A stretch of 5,772 bases of DNA from PALSA-911 sp037442565 (lineage in GTDB: Bacteria; Pseudomonadota; Alphaproteobacteria; Acetobacterales; Acetobacteraceae), in NCBI GenBank assembly GCA_037442565.1, contig JBBIQA010000218.1, forward strand, positions 1 to 5,772, read 5' to 3'. This document shows positions 1 through 5,772 of this stretch, piece after piece. Under the pieces are notes generated by a model. It was not told the origin of the DNA. It searched no databases and saw only the letters and a list, made by a program, of their open reading frames with translations. The position numbers and the translations under genes were made by a program. Positions within the stretch are counted from its first letter, which is position 1. Each line of letters begins with the position of its first letter.

Positions 1-942
1 GTCCTGTCCTACCAGCTCTGGCAGCGGAAGTTCGCCGGCGCCGAGAATGCGATCGCCGAAGCCGGCGCGCGCGCCGATGCAGCTATGGCGGTGGTGGGAG
101 GCATAGGTCTGCGCGAGGAAGCCGGCCTGGTCCCATTCGCCGGCCAGGAAGATTTTTTCATGCGGGACGAACACTTTGTCGAACAGCACCACGCCGGTGG
201 ACTGGCCGTATTTGGCGGAGAACCTGGCCGCCGCCTCGCCGGGGCGGCCGGCGGGGCGGGAGACGATGGTGATGCCCTCGGCATCCACCGGCACGGCGCA
301 GCACACCGCGAAGGCGGCGTCGTGCTCCGTCATCGCGCGGCAGGGCATGACCAGGAAGCCGTGCATGTAGGGCGCACCGGTGACGATGGCCTTGACGCCG
401 GAGATCACGATGCCGTCGGGGCGGCGCTCGACGATGTGAACATAGGCATCGGCGTTGGCCTGCTGGTGCGGCTTGAGCGAGCGGTCGCCCTTGCCGTCGG
501 TCATCGCCACGCCAAGGGTCAGGTCATGCTCCTGAACCTGTTCCAGATAGGCCTGGAAGCGCGCGTGGTAGTCGGTGCCGTGCATCGCATCGGTGCGATA
601 GGTGCCCTGGTGGATGGCGTTCAGGCCGTCCTGCGTCAGGTAGCGCTGGGCGCAGCCGGATTCCTGGCAGAGCAGGCGGATCGCCTCCAGCTTGTTCAGC
701 AGGTCGCGGTCGTTGCGGTTGATATGCAACATCCGGTTGACCTCGCGGCCGGTGGATTGCTCGGTGGCGATCATCAGCGGCCGCAGTTCCTGTCGCTGCG
801 CGAAATCATAGGTCACGCCAACGGCGGCGATGCCCGGCGCGAGGCTGGGTTCATCGGCGACGCTTTCCACCGCCCGGCCATTCACGAACACCCGGGGTTT
901 GTAGGCCCTGAGCGAGTCGCGGAAGCCGGCGGCGGAATACAT
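1..942 (-). CDS. HpaB/AbfD-superfamily flavoprotein (4-hydroxyphenylacetate 3-hydroxylase family), 3' end beyond window
   Basis: Reading leftward from ATG at 942-940, the frame is open for 314 codons to the window edge; family members are usually about 480-500 residues, so roughly the last third is missing. The family holds FAD-dependent aromatic hydroxylases (HpaB) and 4-hydroxybutyryl-CoA dehydratase/vinylacetyl-CoA isomerase (AbfD). Visible landmarks are RVFVNG (17-22), GVTYDFAQ (42-49), HINRNDRDLLNKL (73-85), AMTDGKGDRSLKP (146-158), a GVKAIVTGAPYMH stretch (182-194), VVLFDKVFVPHEKIFL (251-266) and a SHHRHS motif (282-287). The spacing and wording fit the AbfD-like branch better than classical HpaB. 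By my alignment to Clostridium AbfD, C97 and H284 match cluster ligands Cys99 and His292, but Cys103 and Cys299 are replaced by Y101 and A291. It is therefore probably not a canonical dehydratase; an oxygen-using flavin monooxygenase or a cluster-free isomerase are alternatives. The start is supported by a strong ribosome site and a 1-bp overlap with the stop of the hydrolase gene upstream. Substrate unknown. Confidence 0.88.
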   Translation of the reverse strand, partial: MYSAAGFRDSLRAYKPRVFVNGRAVESVADEPSLAPGIAAVGVTYDFAQRQELRPLMIATEQSTGREVNRMLHINRNDRDLLNKLEAIRLLCQESGCAQRYLTQDGLNAIHQGTYRTDAMHGTDYHARFQAYLEQVQEHDLTLGVAMTDGKGDRSLKPHQQANADAYVHIVERRPDGIVISGVKAIVTGAPYMHGFLVMPCRAMTEHDAAFAVCCAVPVDAEGITIVSRPAGRPGEAAARFSAKYGQSTGVVLFDKVFVPHEKIFLAGEWDQAGFLAQTYASHHRHSCIGARAGFGDRILGAGELPLPELVGQD

Positions 943-1772
943 CAGGCGGCCCTCCAGAGGTCGCCGTCGCGCACGGCCTTGCCCTCGGATTCCAGCTTCA
1001 GCATGTGGGCCAGCACGTTGCGCTCGGCGGCACGGCGCAGACGCGGGTCGACCTGGGAGTAGAGCGCGTTCATCAGCGTGTGCGTGTCGAAACTGCCCTT
1101 GGCGAGTTCGGCCAGCAGCGCGTTCTCACGCGCCTCGCGGTGGTGCAGCAGGTCGCGCACGAGGTCGCGGGGATAGGGCAGCTTCGGGCCGTGGCCGGGC
1201 AGGAAGATCTCATCGTCGCGATCGAGCAGCAGCTTCAGGCTGTCGAAATACTGCGCCATGTCGCCGAAGGGCGGGCTGACGATGGAGCTTGACCAGGACA
1301 TGACGTGATCGGCGGAGAACAGCACCTTGGTGCCGTCCTTGGCGGTCATCGCCAGGCAGATGTGGTCGGCGGCGTGGCCAGGGGTGTGGATGGCGGTCAT
1401 GCCGGCGATGATCTCGCCGTCATCAAGCTGGATGTCGGGGGTGAAGGCCGGCTCGGCGCTGTCCTTGTAGCCGGCGGTGGGCGCGCCGGTGGCCGCCTTC
1501 AGCGCTGGCACCGCGCCGATATGGTCGTGGTGGGTGTGACTGACGAGGATCAGCTTCAGGCGGCCGTCGACGGCGTTCAGGATGTCCTGCACATGGGCGG
1601 CGCTGTCGGGGCCGGGATCGAGCACGGCGAGGCCGCCGGGGGTGTCGATCAGATAGGTGTTGGTGCCGTGATAGGTCATCGGGCCTGGATTGGCCGCGAT
1701 GATGCGGGAAATGCCGGGCAGGACGGGATGCACGGCGCTGCGTACGGGCTCGGGTTCGGTCAGGAAGGCCAT
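942..1772 (-). CDS. Metallo-beta-lactamase-fold hydrolase with C-terminal winged-helix domain (LACTB2-like)
   Basis: This 276-residue protein is a probable cytoplasmic di-metal hydrolase. The metal-binding set is complete: HTHHDH at 79-84 (H79, H81, D83, H84), H133 in HTPGH, D155 in FSADH and H194 in LPGHGP. The N-terminal GTNTYLID (36-43) and LDPGPD (51-56) are typical of the LACTB2-like/glyoxalase-II-like branch. Residues about 205-276 (LHHREARE, then an L-rich helix and RAAERNVLAHMLKLESEGKA) look like the small winged-helix domain that caps this branch. No signal peptide is visible. Relatives act on thioesters, lactones or RNA, so the substrate cannot be read from sequence; next to an acyl-CoA hydratase and an AbfD-like enzyme, thioester or ester hydrolysis is a reasonable inference. 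The stop overlaps the next gene's ATG by one base. No strong ribosome site precedes its own ATG (AGAG about 10 nt upstream at best). The next gene upstream ends 102 bp away. Confidence 0.92.
   Translation of the reverse strand: MAFLTEPEPVRSAVHPVLPGISRIIAANPGPMTYHGTNTYLIDTPGGLAVLDPGPDSAAHVQDILNAVDGRLKLILVSHTHHDHIGAVPALKAATGAPTAGYKDSAEPAFTPDIQLDDGEIIAGMTAIHTPGHAADHICLAMTAKDGTKVLFSADHVMSWSSSIVSPPFGDMAQYFDSLKLLLDRDDEIFLPGHGPKLPYPRDLVRDLLHHREARENALLAELAKGSFDTHTLMNALYSQVDPRLRRAAERNVLAHMLKLESEGKAVRDGDLWRAA
950..955 (-). promoter_or_regulatory. Strong ribosome binding site for the HpaB/AbfD-like gene
   Basis: On the minus strand GGAGGG lies 7 nt upstream of the ATG at 942-940, inside the last codons of the metallo-beta-lactamase-fold gene. 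It is the best Shine-Dalgarno match in the window and fixes the start of the flavoprotein gene. With the TGATG stop/start overlap it suggests both reinitiation and independent loading. Confidence 0.75.
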
Positions 1773-1874
1773 TGCTGCTCTGTTCCGTTATGGCTGATGT
1801 GGCAGGTTAGACCGGCTTTTACCGGCGGGTCACGCGGCCCTGGTTCATGCCAGCCCCGCTTATGCCAGCCCCCC
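1773..1874 (-). other. 102-bp spacer between hydratase and hydrolase genes
   Basis: This is the only real gap inside the leftward gene block. It holds a 15-bp-period duplication next to the hydratase stop and a weak CCGG-loop-CCGG hairpin (1812-1825) without a following T run, so it does not look like a rho-independent terminator. I see no clear -35/-10 pair. An ATG at 1848-1846 on the minus strand opens only nine codons (ending RVTRR) and is not convincing as a gene. Read-through transcription from the hydratase gene is the simplest view. Confidence 0.5.
1847..1872. repeat. Short tandem duplication, 11-bp identical core, period 15
   Basis: The plus-strand 11-mer ATGCCAGCCCC occurs at 1847-1857 and again at 1862-1872, immediately after the hydratase stop codon (TGA on the minus strand at 1877-1875). 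Two copies only. It looks like a slippage or micro-duplication product rather than a known repeat family. Confidence 0.7.
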
Positions 1875-2711
1875 TCAGGCCAATTCCGCCTCCGCCGACA
1901 TGCAGATTGCGCCTTCGTGGTCGCGGGTTTCGAGCAGGAGCTTGCCCGGGCCTTCCCAGCCGATCACTTGCAGGGGGTTCTGGTGGAAAGCCGGGCGGCG
2001 GCCGCGGAAGCTGAACTTTTTCAATTTGGCCCCGGGACGGTGGCGGCGGACCAGATCGGCGAGCCAGGTGGCCTGCAGCGGGCCGTGCACGATCAGGCCC
2101 GGATAGCCTTCCTCGTTGGTCACGTAGTCCAGGTCGTAGTGGATGCGGTGGCCGTTGGCGGTCAGGGCGGAATAACGGAACAGGACCACCGGATTGGGCT
2201 GCTCGGTATGGCCGAAATGCCCTTCGGGCGGCGGCGGGGCGGGCTCGGCGGCTTTCACCGCCGCGCCCTCCGTACCGCGGTAGACGATGTCGTGCTCCTC
2301 CTCGATGGCAAGGCCGGCAGGGCCGGAAATGCGGTGGCGCACGGTGACGAACACGAGGCGGCCGGAGCCGCCGGATTTCTCGTCCACCTTCAGGATTTCG
2401 CTGACCTTGGTCACGGGGGCGCCGGCGTGCAAATCCGCCACGAACCGCACGCGCCCGCCGGCCCACATGCGGCGCGGCAGGTCATGCACCGGCGGCAGGA
2501 AGCCGCCGCGCCTTGGATGGCCGTCCGGGCCGAGCCCGTGCGCCGGCGCCCATTCCTGGAACAGCATCCAGTGTGCCAGCGGCGGCAGCATCCCGTTCGG
2601 GGCGAGTTCGTCCTGCGGGATATCCAGCGTTGCAGCCAGGCCGCGGATCAACAGCGGCCAGACCGTGTCGGTGTGGGTTTCGGTCTTGCCGACGAAGTCT
2701 GCGTAGCTCAT
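1875..2711 (-). CDS. MaoC/HTD2-like acyl-CoA hydratase (mesaconyl-C4-CoA/itaconyl-CoA hydratase type), two hot-dog domains
   Basis: The 278-residue product matches the two-domain layout of HTD2-like hydratases, which add water to 2-enoyl-CoA thioesters or remove it from 3-hydroxyacyl-CoA. Residues about 5-145 are a degenerate N-terminal hot-dog domain, with PPLAHWMLFQ (43-52), the GGFLPPVHDLPRRMWAGG stretch (69-86) and VRHRISGPAG (124-133). A proline-rich linker (PAPPPPEGH, 157-165) joins it to a C-terminal hot-dog domain. The latter carries the active-site signature FRYSALTANGHRIHYD (178-193), with N186 and H191 as likely catalytic pair, followed by EGYPGLIVHGPLQATWL (201-217), typical of the mesaconyl-CoA/itaconyl-CoA hydratase group. 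The length is normal for the family. An AAGGA ribosome site and a 4-bp ATGA overlap with the upstream membrane glycosyltransferase support the start and imply coupled translation. The exact acyl-CoA substrate is not determined. Confidence 0.9.
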   Translation of the reverse strand: MSYADFVGKTETHTDTVWPLLIRGLAATLDIPQDELAPNGMLPPLAHWMLFQEWAPAHGLGPDGHPRRGGFLPPVHDLPRRMWAGGRVRFVADLHAGAPVTKVSEILKVDEKSGGSGRLVFVTVRHRISGPAGLAIEEEHDIVYRGTEGAAVKAAEPAPPPPEGHFGHTEQPNPVVLFRYSALTANGHRIHYDLDYVTNEEGYPGLIVHGPLQATWLADLVRRHRPGAKLKKFSFRGRRPAFHQNPLQVIGWEGPGKLLLETRDHEGAICMSAEAELA

Positions 2712-4288
2712 TTCAGGTCATCCTTCAGGGTATAGACACGGTAGCGCTGCCAGCGTCCGGCAAGACGGTAGTGCCGCCAGGTTGCCGCGAAGACTGGGTT
2801 GCGGGAAAAATAGGCGATAAAATCGAATTCCGCACCACACCAGGGGATCCCGGGGCTGTCATCCACCAGCACGGCGGTTGGCGGGCGGGCGGCAAAATCC
2901 TCGGCGACGACGCGCCAGACCAGGGCCTCGGCGGGTCCCATTTCGGCCGGATCGCGATAGCGCCGGCCATCGGGCAAGCAGGTCTGATAGGAACCCTGCA
3001 GCGGCCAGAGGTCGGTGAAGCGGGAGGTGGACGTGATGCCGGCATCGTTCAGCGCGGGATAGATCGGGTAAACGCCGGGGGACAGGATCAGCGCCGTGCC
3101 GCCGCCCGCCTGCTTGGCCAGCAGGCGGGTCAGGCCACCAGCCTCGCTGTCCGGGTAATAGAGCTGCTTCCAGGGTGCTTCGCCATTGGAAATGGTATAC
3201 AGGGCAAACAACCCGGCGAGGGCACCGGCGATCTTTTGCGCGCCTGGGGCGTGGCGGGCGGCACCGATGCGGTCCAGCCAGCGGCTGGCCAGCAGGGCGG
3301 CCAGGGCGCAGGCAAAGAACTCGATGGGGACGATATGGTATGACCAGCCCTTGTGCTGCACGAGCGCGGCCGCCAGGGCAGCGAGGCCGGCGAGGCCGAA
3401 CAGGGGCGGCAACGCGCCGCCCGGTTGGCTGAAGCCCGTAGCAGGGCGGAAGAACGCCAGGAACAGCACCGGCAGCAGCAGCGCGTTGGCGGCGGCGAGG
3501 CGGGGCAGGATCAGCAACTGCCACAGCGTGAAGTCGCCGATGCCGAGATAGGTCTCCCGCACCAGCGGCAGCACGGTGGTGACATAGGCAGGAAACGCCA
3601 GCGCGATCAGGGCCAGATACAGCGCCCAGACCAGAGCCAGGACCCAGGGCTCGGGGCTGCGCAGCCATTGTGCGGCCGCGCCGCCGATGCCCGACCGGCG
3701 ACGCCAGCCGGCGAGGAGGACCGTGAGTTCCGTCAGCGCCGGCAGGGCCAGGAAATGCGGTTTCAGCGCGAAGCCGAGTGCGGCGACCAGGGCGATGGCG
3801 ATGCGGCCGCGCGGAGCCTGGCCGGCGCAGCGGCGGTTGGCGGCCAGCAGATAGGGCAAGGCTGCCAGCGCCATCAAATGCTCGCGCTGGCCGAAATCGT
3901 AGCCGGCGGCGAGCAGGAACAGCAGCGGCAGCATGTCCAGAAAGGCCCGCTCGATCTCGCCTTCCGCACCCCGGTCGCGGGCGATCCAGGCAAGGCGCCA
4001 GCACAGCAGGCCGTAGCCGAGAAGGCATAGGCGCAGGGCGGCGATGGCACCGATCGGCGTGTGCGCGGCGATGGCGGCGGGCAGCAGGTTGAGAAGGAAG
4101 ATCAGCGGCGGATTGACGTCGATCAGGCGGGTGTAGAGCCCCTCCCCGGCCAGCCAGCGCTGGCTGAACTGCAGTACGGCGGCGACGTCGTGGTTCAGCG
4201 GCGGGGACAGCACCACCGGCAGGAACAGCAGGGCCGGCAGGTAGGCCCACAGCCGGGAGGTTGGCGAGAGCGGGTCGGAACGGGGCAT
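2708..4288 (-). CDS. Multi-pass membrane glycosyltransferase, GT-C/GT39-like
   Basis: The product is 526 residues from the chosen ATG. About ten hydrophobic segments can be seen (near 12-29, 60-78, 80-103, 117-130, 134-150, 163-190, 214-235, 253-280, 293-311, 316-336 and 354-366), then a soluble C-terminal part (about 370-526) expected in the periplasm. After the first membrane segment comes a loop with NHD (32-34) and IDVNPPL (56-62), the place where GT-C enzymes carry catalytic acidic residues. DFGQREHL (131-138) and QHKGWSYH (311-318) are further conserved-looking patches. GT39-type enzymes move a sugar from a polyprenyl-phosphate donor to lipid, glycan or protein; donor and acceptor here are unknown. 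I chose the ATG at 4288-4286 because GGAG lies 4 nt upstream and the membrane segment follows soon. An in-frame ATG at 4384 would add 32 residues of non-conserved look and has no ribosome site. The divergent methyltransferase and GT2 genes support a role in envelope glycosylation. Confidence 0.82.
   Translation of the reverse strand: MPRSDPLSPTSRLWAYLPALLFLPVVLSPPLNHDVAAVLQFSQRWLAGEGLYTRLIDVNPPLIFLLNLLPAAIAAHTPIGAIAALRLCLLGYGLLCWRLAWIARDRGAEGEIERAFLDMLPLLFLLAAGYDFGQREHLMALAALPYLLAANRRCAGQAPRGRIAIALVAALGFALKPHFLALPALTELTVLLAGWRRRSGIGGAAAQWLRSPEPWVLALVWALYLALIALAFPAYVTTVLPLVRETYLGIGDFTLWQLLILPRLAAANALLLPVLFLAFFRPATGFSQPGGALPPLFGLAGLAALAAALVQHKGWSYHIVPIEFFACALAALLASRWLDRIGAARHAPGAQKIAGALAGLFALYTISNGEAPWKQLYYPDSEAGGLTRLLAKQAGGGTALILSPGVYPIYPALNDAGITSTSRFTDLWPLQGSYQTCLPDGRRYRDPAEMGPAEALVWRVVAEDFAARPPTAVLVDDSPGIPWCGAEFDFIAYFSRNPVFAATWRHYRLAGRWQRYRVYTLKDDLK
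2721..2725 (-). promoter_or_regulatory. Ribosome binding site of the hydratase gene
   Basis: AAGGA on the minus strand, 9 nt before the ATG at 2711-2709, lies within the final codons of the glycosyltransferase gene. It supports the ATGA-overlap start over downstream ATG codons. Confidence 0.6.
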
Positions 4289-4292
4289 CTGG

Positions 4293-4296
4293 CTCC
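4293..4296 (-). promoter_or_regulatory. Ribosome binding site deciding the start of the membrane glycosyltransferase
   Basis: GGAG on the minus strand, 4 nt before the ATG at 4288. The spacing is short but it is the only purine-rich match ahead of any in-frame start, and the upstream ATG at 4384 lacks one. Confidence 0.45.
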
Positions 4297-4340
4297 ATGG
4301 CCGGGTTGACGCGGGCCTGCATGCCCCGGCAGAGGCACGG

Positions 4341-4363
4341 CCGCAAGCGGTGGCGGTTTGCGG
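4341..4363. repeat. Inverted repeat in the divergent promoter region
   Basis: CCGCAA at 4341-4346 is mirrored by TTGCGG at 4358-4363 with an 11-bp gap. The left arm also lies in a local palindrome, CCGC-AA-GCGG (4341-4350). It sits midway between the two divergent genes, so it could be an operator, but arms of six bases in such GC-rich DNA can arise by chance. Confidence 0.4.
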
Positions 4364-4393
4364 TTCGGGTAAAGAATCGTCCATAGAGCGGCG

Positions 4394-5104
4394 ATGGAGC
4401 CGGTTGAATACGCGCTGATGGACGAGGCCGAGGCGCGCATGTGGTGGTACCGCGCCCTGCATGCGCGGCTGCTGCGGGCGCTGGAGGGGATTTCCGGGCC
4501 GGTGCTGGATGCCGGCTGCGGAACGGGCGGCTTGCTGGCGGTGTTGGCACGGGAGCGGCCGGACCTGGGGCTGTTCGGCGTGGAGTGGGCGGCGGTGGCG
4601 GCTTCGCGGGCGGCGGCGAAATCTGGCGCGCTTGTGGCGCGCGGCAGCGTCAATGCCCTGCCCTTCGCGGATGCCAGTTTCGCCGCCGTGGTGAGCGCGG
4701 ACGTGCTGTGCCATGCTGCGGTGCGGCCGGAGGCGGCCCTGGCCGAGTTGCGCCGAGTGCTGCGGCCCGGCGGGCGGCTGGTGGTGAACATGCCCGCCTT
4801 CGCCTGGCTGATGTCCGAGCACGACCGCCAGGTCCATAACGCGCGGCGCGTGAATGCCGGGGAATTGCGGGCGATGCTGGCGTGGGCCGGGTTCGGCGAG
4901 ATCCGCACCCGCTACTGGAACGGGCTGTTGCTGCCGCTGATGGTGGCGCGGCGGAAATGGCCCACGAGGGGTGCGCGTTCCGACGTTGCCCCGTTTTCGC
5001 CATGGCTGGATGCAACATTGTACGCCATGACAGAGATCGAGCGCCGTCTGCCGTTCCGCCTGCCCGCGGGAGGCTCCGTGCTCGCCACCGCAATTCGGCT
5101 ATAA
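4394..5104 (+). CDS. Class I SAM-dependent methyltransferase, likely envelope-glycan associated
   Basis: This 236-residue protein has a Rossmann-fold methyltransferase core. Motif I is VLDAGCGTGG (37-46), which binds S-adenosylmethionine. GVEW (62-65) supplies the acidic residue after strand 2, RGSVNALPFADASF (83-96) is the motif II region, VVSADVLCH (99-107) follows, and LAELRRVLRPGGRLVVNMP (116-134) is the usual motif III/strand-5 stretch. The N-terminal patch EAEARMWWYRALH (11-23) resembles the E..HWW.R.LH signature of methyltransferases found in polysaccharide and lipid-glycan clusters. Residues 176-189 (NGLLLPLMVARRKW) could lie along the membrane. The ATG at 4394 keeps this N-terminal patch; its ribosome site is weak (GAGCGG). 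The gene ends 7 bp before the GT2 gene, so they probably form an operon. The methyl acceptor, perhaps a sugar or its lipid carrier, cannot be told from sequence. Confidence 0.88.
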   Translation: MEPVEYALMDEAEARMWWYRALHARLLRALEGISGPVLDAGCGTGGLLAVLARERPDLGLFGVEWAAVAASRAAAKSGALVARGSVNALPFADASFAAVVSADVLCHAAVRPEAALAELRRVLRPGGRLVVNMPAFAWLMSEHDRQVHNARRVNAGELRAMLAWAGFGEIRTRYWNGLLLPLMVARRKWPTRGARSDVAPFSPWLDATLYAMTEIERRLPFRLPAGGSVLATAIRL

Positions 5105-5111
5105 GGCCCCG

Positions 5112-5772
5112 ATGAACACGATCAACCCCAGGCTGCCCGAAGACCTCTCCAACCGCTCCATCTCCGCCGCATCGGGCGGGGTGGGGCTGTCGATCGTCGT
5201 GCCGGTGTATCGCGGCGCCAATTCCGTCGGGCGGCTGGTGGCGGCGCTGTCCGAGCTGCATCCGGCCGGCGGCATCGAGGTCGTGCTGGTGAACGATGGC
5301 AGCCCGGACAATTCCGGCGATGTGTGCCGCGAGCTGGTGCTGAGCGCGTCGATCCCGCTGGTCTATATCGAGCATTCGCGCAATTACGGCGAGCATAACG
5401 CGGTGATGACCGGGCTGCGCCATGCTCGCGGAGACTATGTGATCACCATGGACGACGACCTGCAGAACCCGCCGGAGGAGGTGGTGAAGCTCTACGACCA
5501 CGCCAGGCTGGGTGGCTGGGACGTCGTGTACACCCGCTATGCCGAGAAAAAGCACGCCGGCTGGCGCAACCTGGGCAGCCGATTTGCCAACAAGGTGGCG
5601 GACTGGCTGCTGGACAAGCCGAAGGGCCTGTATCTGTCTTCCTTCCGCTGCATGTCGGCCCTCGTGGTGCAGGCAGTGACCCAGTACGGGGGGCCCTATC
5701 CATATGTGGACGGGCTGATCATGCAGGTGACGCAGCGCATCGACAGCATCGAGGTGCTGCACCTGCCGCGCG
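5112..5772 (+). CDS. Family 2 glycosyltransferase, ArnC/DPM1/GtrB-like (polyprenyl-phosphate glycosyltransferase), 3' end beyond window
   Basis: The frame is open from ATG at 5112 to the window end (220 codons and one extra base); members usually have about 310-340 residues, so the C-terminal part, which commonly has two membrane helices, is missing. The GT-A fold shows LSIVVPVYRG (26-35), nucleotide-binding VLVNDGSPDNS (58-68), NYGEHNAVMTGLRHARGDY (91-109) and the DDD metal motif (114-116) followed by LQNPPEE. SSFRCM (176-181) is typical of the ArnC/GtrB group. Such enzymes move a sugar from a nucleotide donor to undecaprenyl or a related polyprenyl phosphate on the cytoplasmic face, and the product serves GT-C enzymes like the one encoded divergently. 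AAGG at 5103-5106 is a plausible ribosome site 5 nt before the ATG, overlapping the methyltransferase stop. Which sugar is used is not readable; ArnC itself is an aminoarabinose-formyl transferase, but lipid A modification is not shown here. Confidence 0.88.
   Translation, partial: MNTINPRLPEDLSNRSISAASGGVGLSIVVPVYRGANSVGRLVAALSELHPAGGIEVVLVNDGSPDNSGDVCRELVLSASIPLVYIEHSRNYGEHNAVMTGLRHARGDYVITMDDDLQNPPEEVVKLYDHARLGGWDVVYTRYAEKKHAGWRNLGSRFANKVADWLLDKPKGLYLSSFRCMSALVVQAVTQYGGPYPYVDGLIMQVTQRIDSIEVLHLPR

Larger units (their letters stand above)
4289..4393. promoter_or_regulatory. Divergent intergenic region, presumed promoters for both gene blocks
   Basis: The starts of the leftward glycosyltransferase and rightward methyltransferase genes face away from each other across these 105 bp, so promoters for both blocks should lie here or inside the 5' ends. 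No pair matches the sigma-70 consensus well. Rightward, TTGCGG (4358-4363) with CATAGA (4382-4387) at 18-bp spacing is the best I can offer; it would put the transcript start almost on the methyltransferase ATG, giving little or no leader. The run TAAAGAAT near 4370-4377 is the least GC-rich part. Confidence 0.35.

Noticed and set aside
85..1062. Plus-strand open frame of 325 codons opposite the flavoprotein gene
   Set aside because: Antisense to a gene with strong family signatures; the composition is that of a mirror frame and no domain is visible.
1811..1826. Possible terminator hairpin between hydratase and hydrolase genes
   Set aside because: Only four CCGG pairs around a six-base loop and no T run on either strand; too weak to call.
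1819..2466. Minus-strand frame of 215 codons overlapping the hydratase gene in another frame
   Set aside because: Very rich in R, P and G with no motif, whereas the overlapping frame encodes a full hydratase with its active-site signature.
1305..2735. Long plus-strand open frame (476 codons) across the hydrolase and hydratase genes
   Set aside because: It crosses two convincing minus-strand genes and the spacer between them, and the product is low-complexity G, A, V, H and Q without motifs. It is a by-product of strong third-position GC bias.
4306..4334. TTGACG as a -35 box for the rightward genes
   Set aside because: The hexamer is good, but the sequence 17 bp downstream (GCAGAG) is unlike a -10 box and the position is far from the methyltransferase ATG.
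4289..4837. N-terminal extension of the membrane glycosyltransferase frame, opposite the methyltransferase gene
   Set aside because: The extra residues have no conserved look and run antisense to the methyltransferase; the GGAG-preceded ATG at 4288 places the start just before the first membrane segment.
4650..5762. Long minus-strand open frame (370 codons) opposite the methyltransferase and GT2 genes
   Set aside because: It lies antisense to two genes with clear family motifs. Its translation is rich in H, Q, R and A with no recognisable domain, as expected from the mirror of GC-rich coding DNA.

Overview
The window is GC-rich throughout (roughly two thirds G+C, judged by eye), densely coding, with short or overlapping gene junctions and strong third-position G/C bias. 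With the gene families seen, this suggests a chromosomal segment of an alphaproteobacterium. Acetobacteraceae/Rhodospirillales would be my guess, but that is inference. I see no RNA genes, mobile elements, CRISPR array or phage genes.

Layout: two divergent gene blocks start from a 105-bp gap at 4289-4393. Leftward (minus strand) run four genes: a GT-C/GT39-like multi-pass membrane glycosyltransferase (2708-4288), a two-domain MaoC/HTD2-like acyl-CoA hydratase (1875-2711), a metallo-beta-lactamase-fold hydrolase of the LACTB2-like type (942-1772), and the first 314 codons of an HpaB/AbfD-superfamily flavoprotein (942 to beyond position 1). The first junction is a 4-bp ATGA overlap and the last a 1-bp TGATG overlap, so these pairs are probably translationally coupled. 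The middle junction is a 102-bp spacer holding a small tandem duplication. Rightward (plus strand) run a class I SAM methyltransferase (4394-5104) and, 7 bp later, the first 220 codons of a family 2 glycosyltransferase of the ArnC/DPM1/GtrB type (5112 to beyond 5772).

How the genes may work together: the GT2 enzyme, the methyltransferase and the GT-C membrane protein look like parts of a lipid-linked sugar system. In such systems a cytoplasmic GT2 loads a sugar onto a polyprenyl phosphate and a membrane GT-C enzyme transfers it on the periplasmic side. The other three minus-strand genes look like CoA-thioester catabolism. The GT-C gene is thus shared physically between an envelope block and a catabolic block.

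The most distinctive observation is that the AbfD-like flavoprotein keeps the overall signature of 4-hydroxybutyryl-CoA dehydratases but appears to lack two of the four ligands of their [4Fe-4S] cluster. I found no convincing evidence for a wholly new system.
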